DNA of 64,000 nt from Haematobacter genomosp. 1 (GCF_002196855.1 NZ_NIPW01000006.1:62001-126000), one strand, 5' to 3'; positions 15,242 to 24,765 are shown, numbered from the stretch's first letter. Notes: generated from the sequence alone by a model not told the origin. Made by a program: numbers and translations.

Positions 15242-16132
15242 ATGGCGACAGGCGATTCGGTACTGCGGCGCAAGGCCTCCGCGCGCGCGGTAAGAAAGGC
15301 GGCTCCTCCCACGCCTGAGCGGGCGACCCGGCTTGCGCTGCTCCGCGCGGCGCGGAAGGTGGAGGGTCTCGATGCGGTGGTGGAAAATGTGGAGGATGGC
15401 CGCCATGGGCTGACGGAACTGCTGGATGCATTGCCCTCGCCCGCGTTCTTCGGTCTGCTCCCCGGCCCGGAGGAGGCGCTGGGACTTGCCGCGTTGAGCT
15501 TGCCGGGACTTGCTTCCGTGGTCGAAGCGCGGATGACGGGCCGTCTGATTGCTGCCGATCCACAGGTACGGCGACCGACTGCGACGGACGCCGTGCTGAC
15601 GGCTGAGTTCATCGACAGTTTCATCAGTGAAATGGCGGAACTGCCTGCCGGATCCGGGCTGCGGGACGTGGCGGGCTTCCGCTACGGCTCCTATCTCGAC
15701 GATCCCCGGCCTCTTGACCTGATGATGGAGGACCGGACGTATCGCACGCTCCGGCTCACATTGTCCTTCGGCTTTGGCCTGCGCCGCGCGGTGCTGCTGC
15801 TGGCCATCCCGGAGATGGAGCGCGCCCGGGTGGATGCCGTGCCCGCGCTGCCGCAACCCATGCTCGCCGCGGAGGAATGGTCGCGGCGGCTGGAGGCGCA
15901 GGTCTCCCGCGCGGCGCTGCGTTTCGACGTCCGGCTCGCCCGGCTGACCCTGCCGCTCGGAGCGGCGACGAGCCTGCGGCCGGGAATGGTCCTGCCGCTG
16001 GACGGCGCCTCGCTCGAGGCGGTCCGCCTCGTCGGTTCAGATGGGCGCGACATAGCGGAGGGGCGGTTGGGCCAGCTGCAGGGGCGGCGCGCGCTGCGCC
16101 TGTCCGGGCCGCTTCTGGGAGAGAATACATGA
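15242..16132 (+). CDS. FliM/FliN-family (SpoA domain) protein
   Basis: 296 residues from ATG 15242, preceded by AAGGGA; GTG 15224 is an alternative. The C-terminal 80 residues (LRPGMVLPLDGA, EAVRLVGSDGRDIAEGRLGQLQGRRALRL) have the SpoA/surface-presentation-of-antigens pattern of FliM, FliN and YscQ. The middle (TAEFIDSFISEMAEL, FRYGSYLDDPRPLDLMMED) resembles the FliM CheC-like core. No N-terminal CheY-binding motif is obvious. No other flagellar gene is in the window. Located between a histidine kinase with a CheY-like receiver and a lipoprotein gene, it may be a motor switch paralogue or a repurposed phospho-receiver target. Confidence 0.75.
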   Translation: MATGDSVLRRKASARAVRKAAPPTPERATRLALLRAARKVEGLDAVVENVEDGRHGLTELLDALPSPAFFGLLPGPEEALGLAALSLPGLASVVEARMTGRLIAADPQVRRPTATDAVLTAEFIDSFISEMAELPAGSGLRDVAGFRYGSYLDDPRPLDLMMEDRTYRTLRLTLSFGFGLRRAVLLLAIPEMERARVDAVPALPQPMLAAEEWSRRLEAQVSRAALRFDVRLARLTLPLGAATSLRPGMVLPLDGASLEAVRLVGSDGRDIAEGRLGQLQGRRALRLSGPLLGENT

Positions 16133-16341
16133 GGCTGATTGCCCTGATTCTCCTCTGCAGTGCCTGCGCGCGGACACCGGCGACCCCGCCGGAGGTGGTC
16201 ATCAGCGACGCGGCGGACCAATGTGAGGAGCTGGGCTTCCTGCGTGGGTCGTCCGATGAGGCAAGTTGTGTCCAGCGACTTTTCGAGCGGGAGGCTGCTG
16301 CGCGAGAGGCCGCGTTGCAACGGGAGCTCGACAGGTCCTGA
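16129..16341 (+). CDS. small putative lipoprotein
   Basis: 70 residues. ATG 16129 overlaps the stop of the FliM-like gene (ATGA). A short signal sequence MRLIALILLCSA precedes Cys13, a plausible though not textbook lipobox. The mature part has a Cys pair (QCEELGF and ASCVQRL) and a charged amphipathic C-terminus (FEREAAAREAALQRELD). I do not recognise a family. It is translationally coupled to the SpoA-domain protein. Confidence 0.65.
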   Translation: MRLIALILLCSACARTPATPPEVVISDAADQCEELGFLRGSSDEASCVQRLFEREAAAREAALQRELDRS

Positions 16342-16417
16342 AGTTCGTGAACCGGCTCCGGGGCTCGGCCGCATCACTGCCCAGGAACGGAGTGCGCAAC
16401 GACGTCCCGCAATGCAA

Positions 16418-16442
16418 CAGAGGCGGCTGATCGCCGCCTCTG
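16418..16442. terminator. hairpin between convergent genes
   Basis: CAGAGGCGGC (16418-16427) pairs with GCCGCCTCTG (16433-16442) around TGATC. It lies between the end of the lipoprotein gene and the end of the glycine-zipper gene on the other strand, so it probably serves both. Confidence 0.65.
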
Positions 16443-16480
16443 GGAATGAGTCTCGCGGCTGACTTGCCGGCCGCTTGCGA

Positions 16481-16708
16481 TCAGCGGCAGGCGACCGATT
16501 GGCCACCCATGGCGCCAGCCGCGCCGCCGGCGGCGGTCATGATGGTGCGGCCGCTGCCACCCCCGAAGGCGTTGCCCGCCGCTGCGCCAAGCGCCGCGCC
16601 GCCCACGGTGCCGATCCCGCACTCCAGTTGGCGCTGCTGATGCGGTGTCGGATTGCATGCCGCGGCGAGGGCGAGGGCGGAAAAGGCGAAGACGAGACGG
16701 TATTTCAT
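16481..16708 (-). CDS. glycine-zipper lipoprotein
   Basis: 75 residues from ATG 16708, with AGGGGA 6 bases upstream on the coding strand. A signal sequence ends in the lipobox LAAAC (Cys18). The mature protein is almost entirely Gly/Ala repeats (VGGAALGAAAGNAFGGG, AAGGAAGAMGGQ) of the glycine-zipper type seen in small outer-membrane lipoproteins (17 kDa antigen/YMGG families). It likely sits in the outer membrane. The genes on either side are in the opposite orientation, and the 250 bp to murD contain a possible long hairpin formed by TGTCCGGG and CCCGGACA but no further gene. Confidence 0.8.
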   Translation of the reverse strand: MKYRLVFAFSALALAAACNPTPHQQRQLECGIGTVGGAALGAAAGNAFGGGSGRTIMTAAGGAAGAMGGQSVACR

Positions 16709-16958
16709 GAGGTATCCCCTGACTGCGATTTTTCCGTAACCTACCCAAATGATGCAAAGACACAAGCATGGCGAGCGATGACTCGCGCAGAGTTGCTGTC
16801 CGGGCCGTGTCCGGGAAGCGACCGGCGGGAGGCCGCTCCCCCCGGACAGGATGCATCTTGCCGTGGCATCCGCCAGTTCCGCGCGGTAATCGGAGATGAC
16901 AACGAAGCAGCCGTTCGTGGCGATACGGAGCGGCGCATAAAAGCAGGAGCGGCGGGAC

Positions 16959-18362
16959 ATGATACCGGTCAGGGGGGTTGAGGGGCAGCGCATCGCTGTT
17001 CTGGGGCTGGGCCGGTCTGGCCTTGCGACGGCGCGTGCCCTGATCGCGGGCGGCGCGGAGCCGCTTTTGTGGGACGACAGCCCGGAATCGCGCGCCCGCG
17101 CCGAGGCCGAGGGGTTCTCCCTGCATGATCTGACACGTGAGGGCGCCTGGAAGGGCGTCTCGCTGTTGGTGGTCAGCCCCGGCATCCCGCATCTCTACCC
17201 CCAGCCCAACCGAATCATCGCGCGCGCGATGATGGAGGGGGTGCCGGTTGACAACGATATCGGCCTGTTCTTCCGGTCCTGGGGCGAAGCGGACTGGGCG
17301 CGCTACGATCAGCCGCCGCGTGTCATCGCAGTGACCGGGTCCAACGGCAAATCCACCACGACGGCGCTCATCCACCACATCCTGACCGTCGCCGGGCGGC
17401 CGACGCAGATGGCGGGCAACATCGGCCGTGGCGTTCTGGATATCGAGCCTCCGGTGGATGGGGAGGTGATCGTGCTGGAGCTGTCTTCCTATCAGACGGA
17501 GCTTGCCCGCGCGCTCACGCCCGACATAGCCGTGTTCACGAACCTTTCGCCCGACCATCTGGACAGGCATGGCGGCATGGGCGGCTACTTTGCCGCGAAG
17601 CGCCGACTGTTCGCAGAGGGCGGCCCTGATCGCGCCGTCATCGGCATCGATGAGACGGAAGGGCTGTTCCTCGCGAACCAGCTCTCGCAGGGCCCGGCGG
17701 ATGATCGGGTGATCCGCATCTCCGTCGCCCGGAAGCTGGAGGGGGAGGGGTGGAGCGTCTTTGCCCGCCGCGGTTTCCTGTCGGAATGGCGCAAGGGGCG
17801 GCAGGTCGCCTCCATCGACCTGCGCAGGATCAGGGGTCTTCCGGGCACACACAACCACCAGAACGCCTGTGCGGCCTATGCGGCGACGCGCACGCTCGGT
17901 ATCGCGCCGCGCGTGATCGAGCAGGCGTTCCTGAGCTTCGAGGGCCTGCCCCACCGCAGCCAGATCGTCGCGGAGCGCGCGGGCGTGACCTTCGTCAACG
18001 ATTCCAAGGCCACAAACGTGGATTCCGCGGCCAAGGCTCTGGCCGCCTTTCCGAGTATCCGCTGGATCGCCGGCGGGCTGGGCAAGGACGGCGGCATCAC
18101 GATGCTGAAGCCCTTGCTGGGGCCTGTCGTGAAAGCCTATCTCATTGGCCATTCCGCCCGGGATTTCGCGCTCGAGATCGGTGAGACGCCGCATGAAATC
18201 TGCGAAACGCTGGACCGTGCCGTTGCCCGTGCGGCCGAGGAGGCAGAGGCAGGAGATACCGTCCTGCTCGCGCCTGCTGCGGCCAGTTTCGATCAATATC
18301 CGAACTTCGAGAAACGCGGCGAACATTTCATGGAACTGGTCCGCGCCCTGCCTCCCGCATGA
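16959..18362 (+). CDS. murD: UDP-N-acetylmuramoyl-L-alanine--D-glutamate ligase
   Basis: 467 residues. The N-terminal nucleotide-binding region has [15 protein letters not shown]; the central ATPase P-loop is [16 protein letters not shown]; further Mur-ligase motifs are [31 protein letters not shown] and [11 protein letters not shown]. It adds D-Glu to UDP-MurNAc-L-Ala in the cytoplasm. In relatives murD usually follows murE-murF-mraY directly; here the gene upstream is an unrelated lipoprotein on the other strand, so murD appears to start a transcription unit of its own. It is followed by a small convergent gene 7 bases after the stop. Confidence 0.96.
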   Translation: MIPVRGVEGQRIAVLGLGRSGLATARALIAGGAEPLLWDDSPESRARAEAEGFSLHDLTREGAWKGVSLLVVSPGIPHLYPQPNRIIARAMMEGVPVDNDIGLFFRSWGEADWARYDQPPRVIAVTGSNGKSTTTALIHHILTVAGRPTQMAGNIGRGVLDIEPPVDGEVIVLELSSYQTELARALTPDIAVFTNLSPDHLDRHGGMGGYFAAKRRLFAEGGPDRAVIGIDETEGLFLANQLSQGPADDRVIRISVARKLEGEGWSVFARRGFLSEWRKGRQVASIDLRRIRGLPGTHNHQNACAAYAATRTLGIAPRVIEQAFLSFEGLPHRSQIVAERAGVTFVNDSKATNVDSAAKALAAFPSIRWIAGGLGKDGGITMLKPLLGPVVKAYLIGHSARDFALEIGETPHEICETLDRAVARAAEEAEAGDTVLLAPAAASFDQYPNFEKRGEHFMELVRALPPA

Positions 18363-18369
18363 CCCCGGC

Positions 18370-18570
18370 TCAGATTTCTTTTTCGGTGGTTGCGGTGTTG
18401 CAGCGCCATCGGGCGATCCGCCATTTCGGATGGCTGTCCACCCAGCGGGCGAGTTCCGGCTGCGCGCTCATCATGCAGGTGAGCGGCGTGACTTCGATGA
18501 ACAGCAGGCTTTTCTTTTCGCAAAGCGCGGGTGCGGCGGTCAGACAGGCGATGAAAGCGAGTTCGATCAT
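18370..18570 (-). CDS. 66-residue exported small protein, antisense inside the division cluster
   Basis: ATG 18570 to TGA 18370, convergent with murD with only 7 bases between the stops. The N-terminus MIELAFIACLTAAPALC looks like a signal sequence (cleavage near APA-LC), and the mature part contains two or more cysteines (FIEVTPLTCMM, RWRCNTAT) and the aromatic motif WVDSHPKWRIARWRC. I recall small proteins of this kind at this spot in Rhodobacteraceae but know no function. A periplasmic, disulfide-bonded protein is the likeliest reading. Confidence 0.65.
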   Translation of the reverse strand: MIELAFIACLTAAPALCEKKSLLFIEVTPLTCMMSAQPELARWVDSHPKWRIARWRCNTATTEKEI

Positions 18571-18693
18571 GGCGGGCCTCCGGTTGAAGCTTGGGCCTCC
18601 CTCTGCAAACGTTGCAGCGAATCGGGTGTTCCAGACCATTCGCATTTTCGGTGATGCAGCAGCCGACGCCACGTCCCTGTATTTCCGGCGAGG

Positions 18694-19650
18694 GTGATTG
18701 CCGTGGAAACGATCATCCATGCGGACTGGAGCGTCGCTGTGCAAAAGCGGTGGCAGGCGCGGGCGGCGCGTGAGGGTGGGGTCTGGACGCTTCACCCGCC
18801 GGTGAGGGGGTTGGAGGCCACGGATCTGCTCCGCACCTCCCGCGCGGGCCGTCTGATCGCAGGGTTCGACTTTCCCATCGGCGTTCCGGCCTTTTACGGC
18901 CGGCAAACGGGGTTTCGCGATTTCCCAACGCTGCTGGACGCGCTGGCTGAGGAGGATTGGGCGGCCTTCCTGTGCGTCGCTGCAGAAAGCGATGAGATTT
19001 CGGTGAAGCGTCCCTTCTATCCGCACCGGCCCGGCGGGCGCCGGCAGGAGGATCTCATCCGCGCGCTGGGGGCCGAGCGGATGGATGATCTACGCCGGTG
19101 CTGTGACCGTGCGACCGACGAAAGGCCTGCCGCGCCGCTTTTCTGGACGCTGGGCGCCAATCAGGTTGGCAAGGCCGCGCTGGACGGCTGGATGCGGGTC
19201 ATCCTGCCCGCGCGCCGGGCCGGTGCGGCGCTCTGGCCCTATGATCGCGGCACGGAGATGCTGGAGCGGCCCTTCATCCTCGCGGAAACCTATCCGGCGG
19301 AGGCGATGCGCCGTCTGAAGTTCATGCCGGAGGGCCGCTTCAGCAAGCGGCGGCAGGCCGACCGGGCCACGGTGGCCGCCCGCGTCATTGGCTGGGCGGA
19401 GCGTCTGGGCGCAAGGCTCTCGACCGAACTTCTCACCGCACTCACCCAGGGTTTCGGTGCAGACAGGACGGCGGAGGATCGCTTCGACGCCGTGGTGGGC
19501 CTGTGCGGTATGATCGACCTCGTGGAACGGAAGGGCAGGGCGGAGGTGCCCGCGCTGGACGACGTTCACCTGTGGGAAGGCTGGATCTTCGGGAGAAGCC
19601 TGTCGCTCGCGCCCGCTCACGCAGGCGTGGCAGGGGAGCGGGTGTATTGA
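18694..19650 (+). CDS. DUF429-like RNase H-fold protein
   Basis: 318 residues from GTG 18694; GTG 18703 is also possible. Three acidic motifs stand out: HADWS near the N-terminus, AGFDFPIG at about residue 54, and EDRFDAVVGLCGMID near the C-terminus. Their spacing resembles DUF429 proteins, which are predicted to have a ribonuclease H-like fold with acidic metal ligands. The middle holds RRQEDLIRALGAERMDDLRR and FSKRRQADRATVAARVIGWA. No membrane segment or signal. It sits between murD and ftsW, where a division or wall gene would be expected, and ends 85 bases before ftsW. A role in envelope synthesis is not indicated by its sequence. Family assignment is tentative. Confidence 0.55.
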   Translation: MIAVETIIHADWSVAVQKRWQARAAREGGVWTLHPPVRGLEATDLLRTSRAGRLIAGFDFPIGVPAFYGRQTGFRDFPTLLDALAEEDWAAFLCVAAESDEISVKRPFYPHRPGGRRQEDLIRALGAERMDDLRRCCDRATDERPAAPLFWTLGANQVGKAALDGWMRVILPARRAGAALWPYDRGTEMLERPFILAETYPAEAMRRLKFMPEGRFSKRRQADRATVAARVIGWAERLGARLSTELLTALTQGFGADRTAEDRFDAVVGLCGMIDLVERKGRAEVPALDDVHLWEGWIFGRSLSLAPAHAGVAGERVY

Positions 19651-19735
19651 CGCTGGCGCGAAACCACGGTTTCGGCTAGGTTACCGCATCAGACCCGGGC
19701 GAAACCGGGCGTATAGGGCAGAGGGCAGTCTTCCC

Positions 19736-20899
19736 ATGACGGAAATGGTCTACGGCACTGCGCCCGTTCGGGCCGGTGAGCCTATACTCCCGCGGTGGTG
19801 GCGGACCATCGACAAATGGGCCGTTTCGGCCATCCTGCTGCTGTTCGGCGTGGGATTGCTGCTGGGCCTTGCCGCCTCTCCGCCGCTGGCCGCGCGCAAC
19901 GGGCTGGACCCGTTCTATTACGTCAATCGTCAGATGTTCTTCGGCGGCATCGCCATCGCCGCGATGTTCATCGTTTCGATGATGTCGCCCGAAATGGTGC
20001 GGCGCGCCGGGGTGATCGGCTTTTTCGGGGCCTTTCTGGCGCTGGCGCTGCTGCCGTTCTTCGGGACGGATTTCGGCAAGGGGGCGATCCGCTGGTTCTC
20101 CTTCGGCTTCGCATCCGTGCAACCGTCGGAGTTCCTGAAGCCCGGCTTCGTCATCCTCTGCGCCTGGCTGATGGCGGCGGGGCAGGATCCGAACGGCCCG
20201 CCCGGCAAGACGATGTCGCTCCTCATTGCGGGTACGGTCGTCGGGATGCTGGCCATGCAGCCGGACTTCGGTCAGGCCGCGCTGATCCTGTTCGCCTGGG
20301 GCGTGATGTATTTCGTGGCGGGCGCACCGATGACGCTCCTGCTCATCGTCGCAGGGATCGTGGGGTTCGGCGGGACAGTGGCCTATGAAGGTTCCGAGCA
20401 CTTCGCCCGCCGAATCGACGGCTTCCTGACCGCCGAGATCGACCCGCGCACCCAGATCGGCTATGCCACCAACGCCATCCAGCAAGGCGGCTTCTTCGGC
20501 GTGGGCGTGGGCGAGGGCGAAGTGAAATGGTCGCTGCCCGATGCGCATACCGACTTCATCATTGCCGTCGCGGCGGAGGAATACGGCCTGATCCTCGTGC
20601 TGTGCATCATAGGGCTGTTCTGCCTCATCACCGTACGGTCGCTGTTCCGGCTGACGCGGGAGCGGGACATGTTCACCCGCCTCGCGGGGACGGGACTTGC
20701 CTGCCTGTTCGGGGTGCAGGCGATGATCAACGTGGGCGTCGCGGTGCGGATGCTTCCGGCCAAGGGCATGACGCTGCCCTTCGTGAGCTATGGCGGTTCC
20801 TCGCTCATCGCGGGCGGGATCGTCGTGGGCGCGCTGCTCGCCTTCACCCGGACCCGGCCGCAGGGGCGGATCGGCGACATCCTGACGAAGGGGCGCTGA
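19736..20899 (+). CDS. ftsW: SEDS peptidoglycan polymerase FtsW
   Basis: 387 residues with about ten membrane helices. SEDS-family motifs are present: AIRWFSFGFASVQPSEFLKP, MQPDFGQA (catalytic Asp region), YATNAIQQGGFFGVGVGEGEVKWSLPDAHTDFIIAVAAEE, and LPFVSYGGSS near the C-terminus. FtsW polymerises lipid II at the division septum with FtsI. AGGGCAG lies before ATG 19736. It is followed after 3 bases by murG. The N-terminal cytoplasmic segment of about 25 residues is normal for the family. Confidence 0.96.
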   Translation: MTEMVYGTAPVRAGEPILPRWWRTIDKWAVSAILLLFGVGLLLGLAASPPLAARNGLDPFYYVNRQMFFGGIAIAAMFIVSMMSPEMVRRAGVIGFFGAFLALALLPFFGTDFGKGAIRWFSFGFASVQPSEFLKPGFVILCAWLMAAGQDPNGPPGKTMSLLIAGTVVGMLAMQPDFGQAALILFAWGVMYFVAGAPMTLLLIVAGIVGFGGTVAYEGSEHFARRIDGFLTAEIDPRTQIGYATNAIQQGGFFGVGVGEGEVKWSLPDAHTDFIIAVAAEEYGLILVLCIIGLFCLITVRSLFRLTRERDMFTRLAGTGLACLFGVQAMINVGVAVRMLPAKGMTLPFVSYGGSSLIAGGIVVGALLAFTRTRPQGRIGDILTKGR

Positions 20900-20902
20900 T
20901 CC

Positions 20903-22015
20903 ATGGCCGCCGGCGAGGCATCACCGCTCCTGCTCATCGCGGCGGGTGGCACCGGCGGGCACATGTTCCCCGCCCAGGCGCTGGCGGAAGCGATGGTGCA
21001 GAAGGGCTGGAGGGTCAAGCTCTCCACCGATGCGCGGGGCGCGCGCTACACCGCCGGTTTCCCGCAGGCCGTTCCGGTGGAGGAGGTGAGCTCTGCCACC
21101 TTCGCGCGCGGAGGTCCGCTGGCCAAGGCCGCGACCCCGTTCCGCATTCTGGGCGGCGTTCTGGCAAGCGCGCGGGCCCTTCGCCGCGACCGGCCCGCCG
21201 TTGTGGTGGGCTTCGGCGGCTATCCGACGATTCCGGCGCTCGGGGCTGCCTGGCTGCTTGGTCTGCCGCGCATGATCCATGAACAGAACGGCGTTCTGGG
21301 CAAGGTGAACACCGCCTTTGCTTCGCGGGTCGATGCCGTGGCCTGTGGCACGCGGCCCACCGCCCTACCTTCAGGGGTGGAGGGGGTGCATACCGGCAAT
21401 CCTGTGCGCACGGCGGTGCGGGAGAAGGTCGGCGCTTCCTATATCCCCCCTTGCGAGGGGGTGATCCATCTGCTGGTCATCGGCGGCAGTCAGGGCGCGC
21501 GCGTTCTGTCCGACGTGGTGCCGGAGGCCATTGCCCGGCTGCCGGAGCGGCTCCGCACCCGGCTTTCGGTCTCCCACCAGGCACGGGAGGAGGATCTGCC
21601 CCGCGTGGTGGAGGCCTATCGCAAGGCGGGCGTGGTGGCCGAGGTGCAGACCTTCTTTACCGACGTGCCCCGGCGGATCGAGGAGGCGCAGCTTGTCATC
21701 TCCCGCTCCGGCGCCTCGTCGGTCGCCGATATCGCGGCCATCGGCCGGCCGTCACTGCTGATCCCCTTTGCCGCTGCCGCTGCGGATCACCAGACCGCCA
21801 ATGCCCGCGGGCTGGCCGAGGCAGGTGCCGCCATCGTCATTCCCGAATCCCGGCTTGAGCCTGCCGCGCTTTCGGAGCAGATAGCGTCGGTCCTGTCGGA
21901 CCCTGCCCGTGCGGAGGCCATGGCCGATGCCGCGCGGGGCGAAGGCCGCCCCGATGCGACGGAACGGCTCGTCACCCTGGTCGAAGCGATCGCCAACAAA
22001 GGAAAGAACCGATGA
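20903..22015 (+). CDS. murG: UDP-GlcNAc--lipid I N-acetylglucosaminyltransferase
   Basis: 370 residues, GT28 family. The N-terminal [17 protein letters not shown] is the classic G-loop; [66 protein letters not shown] and DHQTANA follow in the expected order. It makes lipid II at the inner face of the cytoplasmic membrane. Starts 3 bases after ftsW and overlaps murC by 4 bases (ATGA at 22012-22015), so it is tightly co-translated. Confidence 0.97.
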   Translation: MAAGEASPLLLIAAGGTGGHMFPAQALAEAMVQKGWRVKLSTDARGARYTAGFPQAVPVEEVSSATFARGGPLAKAATPFRILGGVLASARALRRDRPAVVVGFGGYPTIPALGAAWLLGLPRMIHEQNGVLGKVNTAFASRVDAVACGTRPTALPSGVEGVHTGNPVRTAVREKVGASYIPPCEGVIHLLVIGGSQGARVLSDVVPEAIARLPERLRTRLSVSHQAREEDLPRVVEAYRKAGVVAEVQTFFTDVPRRIEEAQLVISRSGASSVADIAAIGRPSLLIPFAAAAADHQTANARGLAEAGAAIVIPESRLEPAALSEQIASVLSDPARAEAMADAARGEGRPDATERLVTLVEAIANKGKNR

Positions 22016-23454
22016 ACGCTGCCACCAAGCTGCCGCTCGAACTCGGCCCCATCCATTTCGTCGGCATCGGCGGCATCGGCATGTCGGGCATTGCCGAGGT
22101 GCTGATGACGCTCGGCTACACCGTGCAGGGATCGGACGCCAAGGCGTCGAAGATCACCGACCGGCTGGTGGGGCTGGGAGCGACCTTCTTTGAGGGGCAG
22201 CGGGCGGAGAATATCGGCGAGGCGGCGGTGGTTGTCATCTCCTCTGCCATCAAGCGCGGTAACCCCGAACTGGAGGAGGCGCGGCGGCGCAACCTGCCGG
22301 TCGTGCGCCGGGCGGAAATGCTGGCGGAACTGATGCGGCTGCGCTCGAACGTCGCCGTGGCGGGAACCCACGGCAAGACCACCACCACCACGATGGTCGC
22401 GACGCTGCTCGACAAGGGCGGCTTCGATCCGACCGTCATCAACGGTGGCATCATCCACGCCTACGGCTCCAATGCGCGGGCGGGCGCGGGCGAGTGGATG
22501 GTCGTGGAGGCGGACGAATCGGATGGCTCCTTCAACCGGCTTCCGGCGACCATCGCCATCGTGACCAATATCGACCCGGAGCATATGGAGCACTGGGGCA
22601 CCTTCGACGCGCTGCGGAAGGGGTTTTACGATTTCGTCACCAACATTCCGTTCTACGGCATCGCGGTCTGCTGTACCGATCATGCGGAGGTTCAGGCGCT
22701 GGTGGGCCGTGTGACCGATCGCAAGGTCGTAACCTTCGGCTTCAATGCGCAGGCCGACGTGCGGGCGATGAACCTGCGGTATGAGAACGGGACCGCCGCA
22801 TTCGACATCCTCCTCCAGAACGAGGAAGGCGGGCTGATCGAGGGCTGCACCCTGCCCATGCCGGGGGAGCACAACGTGTCGAACGCGCTGGCGGCCGTCG
22901 CCGTGGCGCGGCATCTGGGCATGAAGAAGGACGAGATTCGCACGGCGCTGGCGGCGTTTGGCGGGGTGAACCGGCGCTTTACCAAGGTCGCCGAGGTGAA
23001 CGGCGTCACCATCATCGACGATTACGGCCACCATCCGGTGGAGATCGCCGCTGTGCTGAAGGCCGCGCGTCAGGCAACGAAGGGCCGCGTGATCGCCGTG
23101 CATCAGCCGCACCGCTATTCCCGGCTGCACAACCTGTTCGAAGAATTCTGCACCTGCTTCAACGACGCTGATGTGGTGGGCATCACCGATGTCTATTCCG
23201 CGGGCGAGGAGCCTGTGGAAGGTGCCGACCGCGATCACCTCGTGGCAGGGCTGATCGCGCATGGCCACCGTCATGCCCGCGCCATTCTGGACGAGGACGA
23301 TCTGGCCCGGCTGGTGCGGGAGCAGGGGCGCCCCGGCGACATGGTGGTGTTGCTGGGTGCAGGTTCCATCTCCGGCTGGGCGCATGGCCTGCCCGCGCGT
23401 CTGGAAGGCCGGCAGGGCGGGGCGCGCGTCACGCCGCTTCGCGCGCGGGCCTGA
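22012..23454 (+). CDS. murC: UDP-N-acetylmuramate--L-alanine ligase
   Basis: 480 residues. [17 protein letters not shown] at the N-terminus, P-loop [73 protein letters not shown] and HQPHRYSRL are diagnostic for MurC. It adds the first amino acid of the stem peptide. Overlaps murG by 4 bases and is followed after 25 bases by a DUF2484 gene. Confidence 0.97.
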   Translation: MNAATKLPLELGPIHFVGIGGIGMSGIAEVLMTLGYTVQGSDAKASKITDRLVGLGATFFEGQRAENIGEAAVVVISSAIKRGNPELEEARRRNLPVVRRAEMLAELMRLRSNVAVAGTHGKTTTTTMVATLLDKGGFDPTVINGGIIHAYGSNARAGAGEWMVVEADESDGSFNRLPATIAIVTNIDPEHMEHWGTFDALRKGFYDFVTNIPFYGIAVCCTDHAEVQALVGRVTDRKVVTFGFNAQADVRAMNLRYENGTAAFDILLQNEEGGLIEGCTLPMPGEHNVSNALAAVAVARHLGMKKDEIRTALAAFGGVNRRFTKVAEVNGVTIIDDYGHHPVEIAAVLKAARQATKGRVIAVHQPHRYSRLHNLFEEFCTCFNDADVVGITDVYSAGEEPVEGADRDHLVAGLIAHGHRHARAILDEDDLARLVREQGRPGDMVVLLGAGSISGWAHGLPARLEGRQGGARVTPLRARA

Positions 23455-23479
23455 GGGGGATGGCCGCAGCCATGGCGAT

Positions 23480-23713
23480 ATGACCTTCTCCTTCCTGCTG
23501 TCTGCCCTGTGGCTCCTGCTGGCGGCCGTGCTGGCGCGGCGTGGCTGGCGGGGGCGGCGGCGGGTCGTGCTGGTGCTGCTGGCGACGGGCATTCCGGTGC
23601 TGGGCCTCCTCACCCATTCCTGCGGGCCGGTGCTGGGGCTTGTCGCGCTCGGGATCGGCATGACCGTCATGGCGATGACCCAGCGGCCGCCGCGTCGCCG
23701 CCTTGACGGATGA
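23480..23713 (+). CDS. DUF2484-type small membrane protein
   Basis: 77 residues with three hydrophobic segments (FSFLLSALWLLLAAVLA, VVLVLLATGIPVLGLL, VLGLVALGIGMTVMAM) separated by a basic loop RRGWRGRRR and ending in a basic tail. Small proteins of this make-up between murC and murB are characteristic of Rhodobacterales and are called DUF2484 there; I place it by position and topology. Its function is unknown; co-transcription implies a role linked to wall synthesis or division. It starts 25 bases after murC and ends 15 bases before murB. Confidence 0.75.
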   Translation: MTFSFLLSALWLLLAAVLARRGWRGRRRVVLVLLATGIPVLGLLTHSCGPVLGLVALGIGMTVMAMTQRPPRRRLDG

Positions 23714-23728
23714 GTTGAGCGGCGGGGC

Positions 23729-24685
23729 ATGTCGCGCTATGGGATCGCCATGACCGACACGCTTCCCCTTCCCGCCGTGCGCGGCACGCTCACCCCCTCG
23801 CGCCCTCTGGCGGATCTGACGTGGCTCCGCGTCGGCGGTCCGGCAGACTGGTTGTTCCAGCCCGCGGATGTGGAGGATCTCTCCGGCTTCCTCGCCGCGC
23901 TGCCTCCGGCGATTGCGGTCTTTCCCATCGGCGTCGGTTCCAACCTCATCGTGCGGGATGGCGGTATTCCGGGTGTGGTGATCCGACTGGGCCGGGGGTT
24001 CAATGGGATCGAGACGGGGGACGGCACCGTCACGGCGGGGGCGGCCGCTCTCGATGCCCATGTGGCCCGGAGGGCCGCCGCCGAGGGGCTGGATCTGACG
24101 TTCCTGCGCACGATTCCCGGCTCCATCGGCGGTGCGGTGCGGATGAACGCGGGTTGCTACGGCACCTATGTAGCCGACCGTTTCGTGAGTGCGGAGGCGA
24201 TCCTGCGCAACGGCGATCGGGTGGTTCTGGGGCGGGAGGCGCTTGCCTTCGGCTATCGGGAGACCTTTCTGCCCGAGGGCGCGGTGATCGTCTCCGCCAC
24301 CTTCCGTGCGCCTGCCGGTGACCCGTCGGCGCTGGAGGCGCTGATGGCGGAGCAGGTCGCCCGCCGCGATGCCTCCCAGCCGGTGAAGGAGCGGACGGCC
24401 GGTTCCACATTCCGCAATCCGTCAGGTGCAAGCTCCACGGGCCGTGCCGACGACAGCCATGAGATGAAGGCGTGGAAGCTCATCGACGACGCGGGCATGC
24501 GCGGCGCGCGGCGGGGCGGGGCGGAGATGAGCCCGAAACACGCCAATTTCCTCGTCAATACCGGGGGGGCGAATGCCGCCGATCTGGAGGGGCTGGGCGA
24601 GGAGGTCCGAAATAGGGTGTTCCAATCGAGCGGTTTGTGGCTAGAATGGGAAATCATGCGCGTCGGAAAACCGGCGGGCAGTTGA
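23729..24685 (+). CDS. murB: UDP-N-acetylenolpyruvoylglucosamine reductase
   Basis: 318 residues; ATG 23750 is an alternative start. FAD-binding pieces [33 protein letters not shown] and [18 protein letters not shown], plus the substrate-binding [38 protein letters not shown], identify MurB; the serine in the AGSTFRNP segment is in the usual catalytic position. It reduces the enolpyruvyl group to make UDP-MurNAc with NADPH. It is separated from ddl by 80 bases containing two hairpins. Confidence 0.96.
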   Translation: MSRYGIAMTDTLPLPAVRGTLTPSRPLADLTWLRVGGPADWLFQPADVEDLSGFLAALPPAIAVFPIGVGSNLIVRDGGIPGVVIRLGRGFNGIETGDGTVTAGAAALDAHVARRAAAEGLDLTFLRTIPGSIGGAVRMNAGCYGTYVADRFVSAEAILRNGDRVVLGREALAFGYRETFLPEGAVIVSATFRAPAGDPSALEALMAEQVARRDASQPVKERTAGSTFRNPSGASSTGRADDSHEMKAWKLIDDAGMRGARRGGAEMSPKHANFLVNTGGANAADLEGLGEEVRNRVFQSSGLWLEWEIMRVGKPAGS

Positions 24686-24713
24686 CGGCCTGTTGGGCTG
24701 GCCAATAACCAAA

Positions 24714-24748
24714 AGGGGGACAACCCCCTGATAACAGGGCGAAAGCCC
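24714..24748 (+). promoter_or_regulatory. two tandem hairpins between murB and ddl
   Basis: AGGGGG (24714-24719) pairs with CCCCCT (24724-24729) around ACAA; GGGC (24737-24740) pairs with GCCC (24745-24748) around a GAAA tetraloop. No T-run follows. They could mark an mRNA processing site that sets different levels for murB and ddl. Confidence 0.4.
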
Positions 24749-24765
24749 GGACGAGGCGGTGGGGC

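Noticed and set aside
13541-15856. Long open frame antisense to the kinase gene (771 codons)
   Set aside because: It is a mirror of GC-rich codon use on the other strand. It has no recognisable motifs, and the sense frame has complete kinase and symporter signatures.
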